DNA of 64,000 nucleotides. Origin: Diplosphaera chodatii. Its lineage: Eukaryota; Chlorophyta; Trebouxiophyceae; Prasiolales; Stichococcaceae. Shown in pieces: positions 47,521 through 58,995 of the stretch; within the stretch, counting starts at the first letter, position 1; every line of letters starts with the position of its first letter. The stretch spans positions 2,976,001-3,040,000 of the forward strand of contig JAALGY010000041.1 in the NCBI GenBank assembly GCA_032358165.1, in the 5' to 3' direction. Both the position numbers and the translations under genes were made by a program. The notes beneath the pieces are model-generated. The model was not told the origin of the DNA. It saw only the letters and a program-made list of their open reading frames with translations, and made no database searches.

Positions 47521-50500
47521 ATGACGGAGACGGAGCAGCAGCAGCCTACCGACGCTGGTACGTTCTGTTCCAGTGGTCACACCCTGCTGTCTTGTCTGCT
47601 TGCATGCACTGACTGCGGTTTCCCTGTGCGTGCAGCGCGCAAGGTCCTGCTGCGCCTTGATGATGGCACCCTGATTGGTGCGTCCGCAACGCTGGGCGTC
47701 ACAGACGCGTCGACTCCGGCTGTGGCGCTGGATCCCACTGAGGCCTTTGCTGCGGGCAAGCTTGCGCCGGGGGCGGTGACGAAGCTGGAGGAGCTGTTGC
47801 GAAAATTTGCGGAGAAGTTCCCGACCCGGCACCTGCGCACGGTGGACCTCAAGCGACGGGCTTCGGATGCCTTTGCGGCGGTGAGTGTCATCGCGCTGTT
47901 GCCGGCACCACCTGCCACGCCGGGTTGAGCTGACCGCCTCTGGGCCGGCTCTTGGATGTTGCGACCCGGCAGGGGGTGCAGGCAATTTACGCGCCCCTGA
48001 GGTGCTGCAAGGCCCCGAGCTATGCGCTCTGGCCTCTTAGATCTGTCAGCTGTGGCCATTGCGCCTCAGTCTCGGAAGTCGGCCTGGCTTCGCCACACCA
48101 CGGTGTCGGTGCAGCTCAGCAGGCCATGCATGCTGGCTGCTCACTCCGTGACCATGTTTCTGCATCACGCGGTGCCCTTCGCTGTGATGGTCGGCCAGGC
48201 AATGGTGGGTTTAGGGTAGGCCGTGAGGGGACCCATGATTCGGTCTGCCGTAGCATGTGCGAGGTGCATTGCGCCGACCCCCTTGCATGCACTCTGTGAC
48301 AGGAGGACGACGGAAACTTGAGGCAGCGGAGTGTTGCCGCTACGCCCAGGGCCAACGGGCACGTCTACCTAGGTGCGTCTGCTGTGCATGCCACGCTCAG
48401 TGGGCGGCGTCTGCCAGTTGAGTGCATGCACCCTACCTACCGCCACACCTTGTGATCGGTAGGGTGAAAAGGACTCTTGTCACACAGTTCCACAACGTTG
48501 CCTGCACCTGCGTTGCGTTTGCAGACGACACGGGCAGCCCAACGTCCCAGGGCGGCGGCGGCTCATGGCATGTTGGCGAGTTTGAGGACGTGTGCCTCAG
48601 CATCTTGACCGAGAAGCTGTGGCCCATGTTCGGGAAGTCGGTCATCTACTTTGACCACCCAGTGGAGACGAATGTGGTGCCCGACTACTACCATGTGAGG
48701 GGCTCGTTCTATGCTGTTGTACCTGAGGAGAGGTTCTGTTGAGCTTACGGAGAACGCGTGCATGTTGCTGACAGCATGATAACACACTGCAGCTTGGTCA
48801 TGCTGTACACGTATCGCGTGCCGCAACTGTCACGAGGTTCCCGAGCCAACCCTGTGTACGTACACTCCAGGTCATTCCACGGGACCAGGCTCGAGACCTG
48901 GGCACTATGAAGACCAAGCTCATGAGGCGCCGATACAAGTCGCCCCAGGCCTTCTATGATGTGAGGATGACCGTGCTCTTCGTGCTGTTCACCACATCAT
49001 GTGGCCGCACTGCTGCAGTATCTTTTCTGTCCCGGCGACACATGTTCCCTTGCAGTCGCTGCCTGAGCATTCTGTGGGACATGTCGCAGGACATGCACCT
49101 GTTCTTCCGCAACATCGTGGTGTACAACGGTGCGGCCTCTGAGTTTGGGAAGCTCAGCAACAAGGTGGAGAAGACCTTCGAGGACCACTGGGCTGCCTCC
49201 GGGCTTGCAGGTGTGGCTACTGTGCATGCACATCAAGGTTTTATGATGCCTCATGCCGAGTGGACGCGGGTGGGTAGGGCTGCTGCAATCGCTGCTGGCG
49301 CCCTTCATCTGCTGTCGCTTCGACCCGTCACAGGCATATACTCGGTGCCACTGTTAGGCGCACGTTTGGCATGCATTCGGACACAGCTCGCTGGTCATGG
49401 AGAACGGGTGAAAGCAGCTGTTGGCACATGTGATGTCTGTGCCTCTGCAGGGTCCACGCGGGCGCGGCGGGCGACGGCGGGCATGGCGCGGCCGAAATAC
49501 GAACCGGCCCCGCCTGAGAAGAAGCCCCTGGCTCGCACCAGCTCAGCACGCTCCGCGGGCCGCTCCCAGCAACCACGCGCTGCCCCGCCGGTATGGCCGT
49601 GGGTGTCCTGCGGGGTGGATGTGCATGTGACCCTGTGTATGGTTCTGCGCAGAGCCATGTCACAGTCATTACATTGCGTCTGGAGCCAACTCACCACCCA
49701 TACTTCTGATTTGGTGCCCTTTTGCTGCTGCAGCGGACGCAGAGCGCTGCTGCAAGGGCTCCGCCGAACCGGGGCGAGATGTCACGCGACCGGATGCAGC
49801 AGGTGCGCGCGCACGGCTGCTTGTGAAGGAGGTCTAAAGCCGCTGCAAGTCCAAATCGTTACTGCTGTGCGCCTGGGCATGTGTGGTGCTGGAGGCTTGG
49901 AGCTGACACGCTGGTCTTGAGACCCTGGCATTGTACCGTGTGCAGCTGGCGGAGGTGCTGGGCAATTTGGATGGCCAGACGCTGGACGGCGTGCTGCAGA
50001 TCATCCGGGAGGGCACCGACCTGCCGGCAGACGCAGGTGCGTGCCAGCTGCCGGGTCACGTCCCTGCCATGACCAGGGTTTGTAAGCCGCCATTCAAACG
50101 GCAGGGTTTGTGACTCCCATCTAAACGACAGTTTGCACGTTTGTGTCCATCGACTGTCAGGCTCTCAAGTTTCCTACTGGTCTTGGCAGGCGGCGAGATG
50201 GAGCTCGACTTTGACGCCCTGCCGCATGTGGGTGGCAGAGACTTGTGTGATTGAAGGCTGCCTGTGCACGTTGCCAAGCTAGTTGCTGACAAACGTGTCG
50301 TGTCCTTGCACGCAAAGTTTGTTGTGTTTCTGCACGCAACACCTGCATAGATTCGTCTAAGCCACTAGTCCTTATGCTGCCGCTGCTGCTGTTTGCTGCA
50401 GAATGTGCTGTGGCAGCTGGACGACTACCTGCAGAGCTCGAAGAAGGCACCAGCCGATACCAGCTTCAGGGTGGAGGTGCGTTGCTGCTGGCGTGCAGCA

Positions 50501-50668
50501 TGACAGGCCTGCTAACGCCACATGGAGGCTGAGGCAGGGACCCGCCTGATGCTGGCGTTGTTCATAAAATATGAGCACATGCTGGTATGGTCACACGCCA
50601 GTCTTTGCCTGATGCAGGACCAGTCAGAGAGCGAGGATGAGGAGTCAGGGTCGGACAGCGCTGATTGA
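47521..50668 (+). CDS. BET-family bromodomain protein (GTE type)
   Basis: A chromatin reader that binds acetylated histone tails. Twelve exons join in frame to 398 residues: 47521-47557, 47636-47880, 48303-48372, 48525-48694, 48871-48960, 49090-49210, 49451-49590, 49734-49802, 49946-50036, 50190-50227, 50402-50476 and 50618-50668. One bromodomain spans residues about 145-240: FDHPVETNVVPDYYHVIPRD, DLGTMKTKL, YKSPQAFYDDMHLFFRNIVV, then the acetyl-lysine Asn in YNGAASEFGKLS. A basic linker follows, then the NET (extra-terminal) domain: LAEVLGNLDGQTLDGVLQII, MELDFDALP and NVLWQLDDYLQSS. It ends in an acidic Ser/Glu/Asp patch. Plant GTE proteins have the same single bromodomain plus NET arrangement. 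The start is the ATG at 47521; exon 1 is only 37 bases. Confidence 0.93.
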
Positions 50669-51190
50669 CGGGGATGCTGGATCGACTGCCTGGGGTGGTT
50701 GGGTGCCTGGTGCTTGGCACAGCCCAGGCCGCCTGCTGGCGGACATGCTAGCTCTGTCTGTGCTGACATATCACGGTTGGACGGTCTGGATGACCTCACA
50801 AGGCCATCAGCTTTATGGTGATGTGCAGCAGGAATGCAAACCGTGCACCATGCCGTCACCTGGTCCTGCTGCCACTTTTGGGTCAGCATTGCATAGCTCT
50901 TCAGTCTTGGGTTTCGGGTCACGTGCTTTGTCTTCGTCGTCAACGTGATGACAGCTTGCTGATGAAAGGAAGGGTAGCAACCGTTGCAACTGTGTCGTAA
51001 CCAAAGAGAGCCAGGGCTGTAAGGCGCATCCATTGTGTCTAGCTGCTGGAAGCATATGCTTTCACTGTTGGGTGGCGTACAGTGAGCCACGCACAGATGC
51101 AGGCCGTGCTGCCTGCCGGTGATCTTCAAGCCTGCAAGGTCGTGCCGAGCAATTTAACATGGGTGTGGACACCACATCCGGCAGCATGCC
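50669..51190. other. Convergent intergenic region
   Basis: The region lies between the stops of the BET gene (+) and the coiled-coil gene (-). A TGTAA motif at 51018 is a possible poly(A) signal for the BET transcript. No coding exon is recognised. Confidence 0.4.
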
Positions 51191-53485
51191 TCAGAGCGTG
51201 TGCATGAAGATCACAGACATGCTCGGGCACTGCAGACACACAAACCTGGGTGGCAGTTCTGCAGCAAGCGCCACAGCAAGCAAGGGGGGCGGGACCACGC
51301 TCAGTGGGTCCGCGTGCGCATCGGTGAGCGCCCGCTGCAGGGTGTCCAGCTCCCCGTGGAGATCCACTAGCTGCGTGCCCAGCGTCTCAATATGATCATG
51401 CGTCAGACGCTGCTTCCTAAGCTGTGCCAGCGCCTCACCACACTGCAAGCATCAGCAACCAGCATTGCAGGGTCAGAAGCGAAGCTGGGCATCAAATACC
51501 ATCATCAGAACGAAATGGCAGTGAATGCGCTTGGGTGCTGCTACTGCAAACGCTGCCCCCAATCAAGCTCCCTTCTCAACACAGCAGAAGACGGCTGGCC
51601 AGCGCATTTTGGAGGCCAGATTGCAACCTGTACATAAAGTGTGCCCTGCACCTGATTCTCCAGGTCCATGATGCGCTGCTGGTAGCTGGCCTCCTTCTCA
51701 CGGCTGAGGCCGGTACGAGCTGCCCCGATGGTCCCGCCGCTGCCAGAGTGCAGCTCATCGTACACCGCCGTCTTCAAGCGGTGCGCACCCTCGTCAAGTG
51801 CATGCCTGCAGCGCGCAATGTGCTGTGAGCCTTGAGTTGACAACACCACGGCACCTGTGCCCATGCTTCTTTGGAGTTGGATGGGCGTGCAGAGCTCCTG
51901 GTGCAGGTAAGGAAGCGACGTGATCACAGGCTGCTGTCGCTAGACCTGAAGGTGGACAGGCTGCTGTGCTTGCCGGGCGAGGCAGAGCCGACGCGGCCGC
52001 TGCTGTGTGACGCGTCACGGTCCAGCAGCTCGTCCGACATGCGCTGCAGGTTGTTGCGCTCCTCCTTCACCTGCATCAGGAGAAGCATTGCATACCAGGT
52101 CAGCGCATCTTTGCCCTGCAGTGCACCTGGTGTGAGTTTGCTGCTCTGCTGCTCGTTGCCTTGACACCAGCAATCAGGATGGAGGACTGTGCGGTGCTGC
52201 ACAATGTTGTGCTTAGCAACAGAGCATACCTGTGCAAGGTTTTCCTCCAGCTGCAGGATCCGGGCATCGCGCTTCTCAACCGTGCTCCTCAGCCGGGTGC
52301 GCTCCTCCCTCAGGCTTTGCACGTCGTCATCCACCTGCAACTTTGCGGAGACTGATGGACGCATACAGTGTCAAGCATCACGTCATCATGTACGTGCATG
52401 ATGTGTCTGCGGCATGACGCAGGACTCGTGGTCATGCCAGGGTTTGTGGTTATGCCTTTCGTAAAGGTCCAAAGTCGTGCCCGATGCGTTGTCCGCACCA
52501 TGAGGTCGTTAAGCATGGCATTCTTGGCGATGACCAGCTCCTCATTGAGCACCTCCAGGTCGCGCAGCCGCTCCTGCAGCGCCCGCTGGGCTGATGCCGC
52601 CACCTGCATTCTGGCGCAAGCCGTACGGTTAGATTCTAGATGTGCAGTCTCTTGCAAAGGGAGGCAGACTTGCACGATGGTGAGCATCAATATGCACTGG
52701 TGCATGGACACAAGGACGAGGCAGTCGCCGGGCTGCACCTCCAGCTCGGCATGCAGCCGCTGAACTTCACTGGCCAGCTCAACGCCAGCTGCAGTAAGCG
52801 AGGTGCCAGGGTAGTTGCCCACTGCTTCCTCGGCTTCTGCTGATTCGTGAGCCTGCAGAATATACCACCACCAAAGCTATGTACCTCTCAGAGTCTGCCT
52901 GTCGTGCAGGTGCAGGCCAGACAGGGGTGGTGCCCATGCCAGGTGCCCACAAGCTGACAGGCTGGTCGCACAGTATGCAAGGTGCCCACCAGGTGCTGAA
53001 ACTTGCTGCGCAGGCCTGGGCCGGTAGCTGAGCGCGGGCGTCTCACCTCGGCCTCGTGCGAATCTTCAGACGCGACTGACCCGGGTGCTGCTTGTCAGAA
53101 AGCAAGTACATGGGTGTCGAACAACAGGTAATCTCAGCACGACCCCCAGACAATAACCTGTGCCTCAGCTTGCTACACAAGCTGCCTGCAAAGGGTCACC
53201 TCGCTTGCGACCTTTGAGCTTAGAGCTGAGGAGCGCCTCCTGCACCTGCCATTCCGCCTGCTGCGCACGACTGACTGCCAGGTTCCCATTGATTACCTGC
53301 AGGGGCATCAGGACACCCCTCAATACAGATCTATGATATCACAATGTTCATTGTTGTTTTCGACGACAGACCGGCCATTGATGATAGAAACTATGCACCT
53401 TCAGCTGTTGAAGCGCGCTTGCAATGGCCTCATCGACTTCGGGTGGTACGTTCACTGGTGTTCTAGGTGCTCGAATGTCAGACAT
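51191..53485 (-). CDS. Coiled-coil protein, unrecognised
   Basis: I do not recognise a family. Nine exons join in frame to 359 residues: 53399-53485, 53200-53296, 53047-53087, 52739-52852, 52499-52603, 52230-52334, 51946-52070, 51652-51805 and 51191-51442. Most of the chain has heptad-like spacing of Leu, Ile and Val among Glu, Arg and Gln. Examples are ELASEVQRLHAELE, RALQERLRDLEVLNEEL, RLRSTVEKRDARILQLEENL and QLVDLHGELDTLQRAL. A Ser/Gly-rich break (SHSSGRVGSASPGKHSS) separates two coiled-coil blocks. It is probably a cytoskeletal, Golgi or centriolar scaffold. The end is less sure: the last 20 residues may belong to a further short exon. The start is the ATG at 53485, which opens a clean 29-codon exon. 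Confidence 0.68.
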
Positions 53486-53987
53486 GACGACTATTGGGTG
53501 TACACGCAGCGTGATCCTTCTGTGCCATCCCCTGCTGAGGTAATGACATGCAGCTATCGACTCGTCAGCTGACGCGAACAACACTTGCTCGCAGCAAAAG
53601 GGTGAGCCTCGTGCACACCATGAATGATCCTGCTTGTGAGGCGTGCGTTAGAACAGACAGCGGTCAGATTGGCTTCCACAACGTGGTCTCGCAACGCTTT
53701 GACTACTCCAATAATCACCCATACAGACTGTCGACCTTCTGTTCTTGAGGGCGCGATTGCCAGCGGGCGTTCGCAGAGCAAGCTGAAACCGACTTCCACA
53801 GGCCCGTTGGCGATTTAGCATGGCTCGCAGCAGCGCAGCACCGTCTGTTACCCACCTGCTGAGCTGGCAGTGAGCTGGCAACCCATGCAAGATCTAGGCC
53901 GTGAAGCAGAGGCAGAGCACACCGCGCCCGTCCAGAAATTCATGCCTTCACCACTTTCTAGACACTTTGACACATCTCTGCTGCTGC
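53486..53987. other. Divergent intergenic region
   Basis: The region lies between the heads of the coiled-coil gene (-) and GPC1 (+) and should hold both promoters. It is lower in GC than the exons. No gene is recognised. Confidence 0.4.
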
Positions 53988-56044
53988 ATGGGGCCCGTGG
54001 ACCACCGCGGATTGCAGCGTCAGACCTCGCTGTGGGACAAGGTCCAGGAGCAGTTTCCTGTCGATCTTGATCTAAACGCTCATGGCGCCGACGGTGCTAC
54101 ACCGCAGCGGCCTGAAGAGGATGATTCACAGGCTGTGCGCGAAGCCGCAGCGTCGCCAGATATACAGGCGGTGAGTCTGCAGCGCCGCAGCATGCAGCTG
54201 CACTGCAGCTCGCAAACTCCAGAGCTCGGGGGTTCACAACGGCCATGCTTGCAGGGACACGTAGGCGATGCTCCTGCAGCAGTGGCAACCACACCAGCGG
54301 CAACGCCTCTGCTTAGGCGACTGGTGAATGATGAGCTGTCGCCGCAGCAGGTTCTGTTGCGCGACAAGGTCGGCTTCGTTGCCGGCATTTCCAACATCGC
54401 GTGAGTGCTAAACCAAATACCATTGACTCGCCGCTGCTGGAATACTGGCGTTCAGTGCATCAGAAAGCCATGTAAATGTTGAAAGAGCGACTGCTGTGCT
54501 GACTGCGCCCAGGATCACAGCGTGGTGGATGGGAAAGTGGCCTCATACTTTCTATCTCTGGTACACTGCGAAATCCTTGCTGCTGTATGGCCTGCGCTTC
54601 CTCATCTACCGGTGAGATCAAAGCTTCAACCGTTCTGTGTCAACCTTGCTGCCATGGGAAGCATGCCTCATGGGTAAAGCAGCTGTTGCTGATCTTGCGG
54701 TACCTGCACAGGTCAAAGCGGCAACATTACTTCCTTCTCGAGCTTTGCTACAGCGTACGAATTGTGCTGCATTGCATGCTTGTGCAGTCTGATGCTCAGC
54801 ATGCTGGGTTGTGATTGTGATATGTGTCGGCACCGCCAGGTGAATGTGTTGTTGCTGGTTTACCTCTGGGCCTTGCCACGCTCGGCTTGGCTATACAAGG
54901 TGTGCAAGCGGTGTTAACCAACAGTGTGACTGAATGAGGAGCCTGTTGATGGTGAACTCACGACCACGGTCCTTGACTGCCGGTGCAACAGGCAATCTTT
55001 GGGTTGGTGGCCGGCCCGCTGACTTGGAGCATTGTGGCACTGCGCAACAGCCTGGTCCTGCACAGCCTTGATCAGGTCTTGTTCCAGCCTGAGTTCGTCA
55101 GACAGGGGCATTACATAGGTCCATTGTGACTCAACGCCGCAGCTTGTGTTACATTGCCTCGGTAGATGAGCCAATGCGCCTCCCCGTGCTTGCTGTTCAG
55201 ATGACGTCGCTCTTCATGCACGCGAGCCCAGCGCTGGTGGTCTGGGCCCTGCGCTGGACACAGGCGCCCAGCGTCTTCGATACAGCCTCACTGGAGCCTG
55301 ATGAGGCAGCCAAGTTCAGCACTGCCACGTTCGGGGAGCTGGTGGGGTGCACTATGACAATGTACAGCGTTTGGGCCGTCCTGTACTACTTGAAGGTGGG
55401 CTGTTGAGCACCACCAGTGCCTGTGCAATACGACTTCATTACAACATGCGCTGATACCACGTTACATGCATGTCCAGGGACTGTTTGTGCTTCGAATGCA
55501 GGTATTTGTCGTTTCGGCCTCTAAGATTCGCGAGCAGAACTACGAGACGCTGTACTCTTTGATGACCAAGAACAGAAACGGAATGGTCGCAAAGATCGTC
55601 TTCTCCGTGCCAAAGCCATTCCAGGCAAGGCATCGGCATTCATGACCGGGCTGTCACCGTCTGTGTCCTGTCATGAAAGGCGATACATGTGATGTTGACC
55701 GAGGACTGGGTTGCTTGCAGCCGGTAATGTACATGTTGTTTCACTTCATGCTATCTACCGCCGCCGCGGCGACATCCTACTGCTGCTGGCATAGCTTTTA
55801 CTACCACACCATATTCATCCTGCTCATGCTGTTTGGCGCTGCCTGGAATGGTGAGTGCTCTGCTCTGCATTCTCATGCCGCATTGTGCTGAGATGAGGGT
55901 TGTAGCATAAACAAGCTGTTGTCCCATCCACACCAGAGGGTCGTCGTGCTTCCCACAGGGAGCAGCTTCTACTTCCAGCACTTTGCCTTCAAATATGTGA
56001 AGAAGACAGGGCTTGACAAACTACAGGACAAGAAGGCGGCTTGA
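53988..56044 (+). CDS. GPC1: Glycerophosphocholine acyltransferase (GPC1 / DUF2838 family)
   Basis: This ER membrane enzyme acylates glycerophosphocholine to lysophosphatidylcholine, part of phosphatidylcholine remodelling. Nine exons join in frame to 410 residues: 53988-54400, 54513-54611, 54712-54754, 54840-54899, 54992-55075, 55201-55395, 55502-55624, 55721-55850 and 55959-56044. The N-terminal 120 residues are soluble and variable. The membrane core follows with family blocks LLRDKVGFVAG, FYLWYTAKSLLLYGLRFLIY, RQHYFLLELCY, VNVLLLVYLWALP, LRNSLVLHSLDQMTSLFMH and ASPALVVWALRW, about eight membrane segments in all. The catalytic-region His residues in HSLDQ and FMHASPAL are present. The intron after 55624 uses a GC donor (CAG|GCAAGG). 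Exon 1 could contain a small intron after 54172; the frame is open either way. Length fits the family (about 400). Confidence 0.92.
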
Positions 56045-56373
56045 ACAGTAACCCTAAAACTGCATGTAGCAGTGTGCCGGTCTGTGGCATGAACCATGCA
56101 CATTGTTACTGGGCGATGATCAGGACTGCAGTTGCTTGTTCTGTCAATAGCTATCGATGATGCAGTGCTTCACGAGGTTTTGCATCAGCCATAGCTGCAC
56201 AGCCGTTGCAGCATGGAGGTTGGCAATGGAAAGTCCTGTGTGTCAAACGCCTGCACACACCAAGCACTCCAACTTGCAACTGCATGCAAGCAGATGCAAC
56301 CCTATGGTGCAAGCACAGCAGCATGCAGACAGCATGCTGGGTAAGATAGACTCGTCATGGAGACAACAATTCG
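56045..56373. other. Convergent intergenic region
   Basis: The region lies between the stops of GPC1 (+) and the next minus-strand gene. It is AT-rich and short. Nothing is recognised. Confidence 0.4.
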
Positions 56374-58185
56374 TTACACCTTGAAGTCAGGCTGCCATAA
56401 GGGCGCCACAGTCGGCTGGATGTCCTCGAGTGTGGGTTGCTTGCAAACAGCAGCATTCTTCAGCAGCGACAGCTTATCGTCTGGCTGGGCAGGCGACCGC
56501 ATAGAGGCCACAGATCTGCTGAGAGGACGTACAAGAGCATTTGCTGCTCGCACTGTGCATTGGGCCTCGGGTTCACCACCCAAGTTTAATAACCTGGCAT
56601 GATCAAGACACACAGGATCAATGAATACCGTCAAGTAGTGTTGCCAGACATGCTTGCCATTGCGTTGACTCGAAGGACAGCATGTCTGTGGGCGGGCGCT
56701 CGATCCTCACCCGCTGAGCACCTTGTCCTCGGTAGATATCCGCAGCAGGCCCAGCAAATCACAGTCACCGCCTACAACCAACTTGGCGGGGGCTTGCTGG
56801 ACCAGTGGAGCAGGCAGCAGTGGTGCAATCACATCCTGGGTTGACTGAAGAACACAAAAGGAATCTATGTTTTGTTTTTGCTCAACCACAAATCACGTGC
56901 AGAGTTACGCCGTTGTGCTTGGGAAGCAAAGCAGACATACAGCACAGCCGGCTCATGACCAAACCTGCAGATGTCACCTGTTTGCTCATCAGAGGTGCTG
57001 GCTGCAGCTCCGGAACTTGCATTTCTGGTACGCTGCCTGCATGCATCTGCCACATAGTGGGTGCACATACAAGACAGTGTGCGATGTCTAGTCACGACCG
57101 TCACGTGCAACACAAGCTCACTGAACCAAGTCCAGCAGCGCTCTGGGCGATGTTGCTCACTCAATAGAGTCGCAGTACCCAGAGTGCTGGATCCGCACGA
57201 CCCCTTCAGCGCTGGCAGCGTTGATGTCAGCACTGCTGGCAGCCGCTGTGGCCGCCTCTTAGTTGCCCGCAATGCGGCAGGCAGGCTGCTCTGTTGCCAC
57301 AGAGTGCTTCTCGTCAATGACGCAGGTTTCCTGTAAGGACTTTCCCCGCTGCACCGCCTGCTGGTCCAGCACCTGCAGCAATGTCCCTGCGCTGGCAGCG
57401 GCCGCCTCAGGCCGCTGATCTGCTTCAGCCATGGCTGGCATGACTGCCAGACTCGCAGCATCATCAGCAGCAGCTGAACCCCTGTCCAGTGCGCAGTCTG
57501 CCAAAAAGCTGCTGCTCGCCGAGACTGCCGCAGCCACTGGCATTTGCGAAAGCGCTGCCCCTATAGTATCTTCTGCTCTCTGCTCTAGCTGCAAGCCTTT
57601 CTGCACAGGGCTGTGAGCAGCGTTGTCATAATGGCACGCAGTTGCTGCACCTGCTTCACCAGTAGCGCGGTCATCGGCTGGCTGCAGCATTGACTTTGCA
57701 GCCACAGAAGTACATGCTGCTGTGACTGCTAGCTTGCGCTTGGCTTTGGTACCGAGCAGCTGGTGCTGTGCAACAGTTGCATCAGCCACCATTGGTGCTG
57801 CAGCAATGACAGCTGCATCAGTGGTAGTGCCTTTGATCGCGTCATCAGAAGCAGCTGTGGCTGCAGAGGCTGCTGGCTGCTTCGTTTGCGCTGCAGATGC
57901 AGATCGGCTGAGCGCAGAGGCTGTGGCGCCGGACTGATGCTGTGTACGCTGGCCAACAACCCTGCTGGCTGTAGGTGCCGGCAGCATGAAGCGTGGTAGC
58001 GCCAGCCTGCGCTTCTTTAACACTGGCTGCTGTACTGTGACGACTTGCACGGTCTCCGTGTGTGCAGTGCTGTGACTGTCCTGTCGCACAGTCTTTGCTG
58101 CTGCAGCTCTGCATGCTGCGGCTGTCTTGCCTTCAATGTGGACTGCAGGTTGCCGTGTAACCTGCACGTGGAAATGACCATGCAT
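56374..58185 (-). CDS. Ala-rich protein of unknown function
   Basis: I do not recognise a family. Five exons join in frame to 438 residues: 57373-58185, 57161-57255, 56978-57032, 56711-56844 and 56374-56593. The first 270 residues are Ala-rich, with basic clusters (KKRRLALPRF, KAKRKLAV) that could be nuclear localisation signals. The last 140 residues are more complex and look like the conserved part: VVGGDCDLLGLLRISTEDK, SGLLNLGGEPEAQ, NALVRPLSRSVASMRSPA, DKLSLLKNAAVCKQ and a C-terminus TVAPLWQPDFKV. No membrane segment or catalytic motif is seen. The boundary of the first intron (57256-57372) was chosen to avoid an in-frame stop and is the weakest join. The start at 58185 is the first ATG of the open exon; an upstream exon is possible. 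Confidence 0.6.
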
Positions 58186-58995
58186 GTTTGGAGACTTCGG
58201 AGCAACATACCTGCATGCCGACTCTGACAGAGTATGCCATGGCTCTGCAAACGCAAAGCATCAGGACATCACATCCAACAGATCGCCGGCAGTTTGCACG
58301 AACGGCTGACCGATGGTAGAACTGGGCAGAAGGGAGCCATAGGCTGCAGGTCAACTCAGGTTGCGCCAACTGCATGCACCACTGACAAAGTGCATGAGCT
58401 GAGTCATCTGCCTATCATATCATGTTCGTACATAGTTGCGCCACATCAGATCATTCCAGGTTGTGATGGATGTGCTGGGACGCAATGTGGAGTCACATGA
58501 GGACATGACTGCTTCAACCTGCCGGTCGACTTCATGCAGAGCCCGCCGGATTTATGCAGCACGGCACTCTTACATATCGCAAACCAACTTTGCTTGCCAA
58601 GCCGCCACGAACGGACATTTGCTAATGCTCCGCGTGAGACATGCATGCATGCTGCGTAGCGCGGCATCTGGCTGCCGTGAACTACATGGACGCCGAACTG
58701 CAAGGTGCGAGATCGTGATGCTCGGACCTAATAGCAGTAACGGTGCGTTTAGGTCGTTAGCAAGCCTGGGTGCCTTGCGCATGGCACAACTCCACCTGCG
58801 ATCGTACCTCACACTAATTGGACCACTTGCGGGGCCTCGTGTTGCTTGTCTCTGCTGCACCCGTGGGAGTCGATTGCCGCATAAGCTGGCAGCTGCTGTT
58901 GACATCAAACACTGCAAGATCAACAAAGGTGCAAGACCGTGGGGCAGCGTCAGATGGCCAGGCCCGGCTTGTAGTGGCGCATGGTCTAGGCCATC
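58186..58995. other. Divergent promoter region ahead of COPA
   Basis: About 800 bases separate the minus-strand gene from the COPA start. Open frames cross it on both strands, for example 58436-59002 (+), but their sequence is unlike protein and they overlap the COPA start out of frame. A 5' exon of the minus gene could lie here. Confidence 0.35.
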
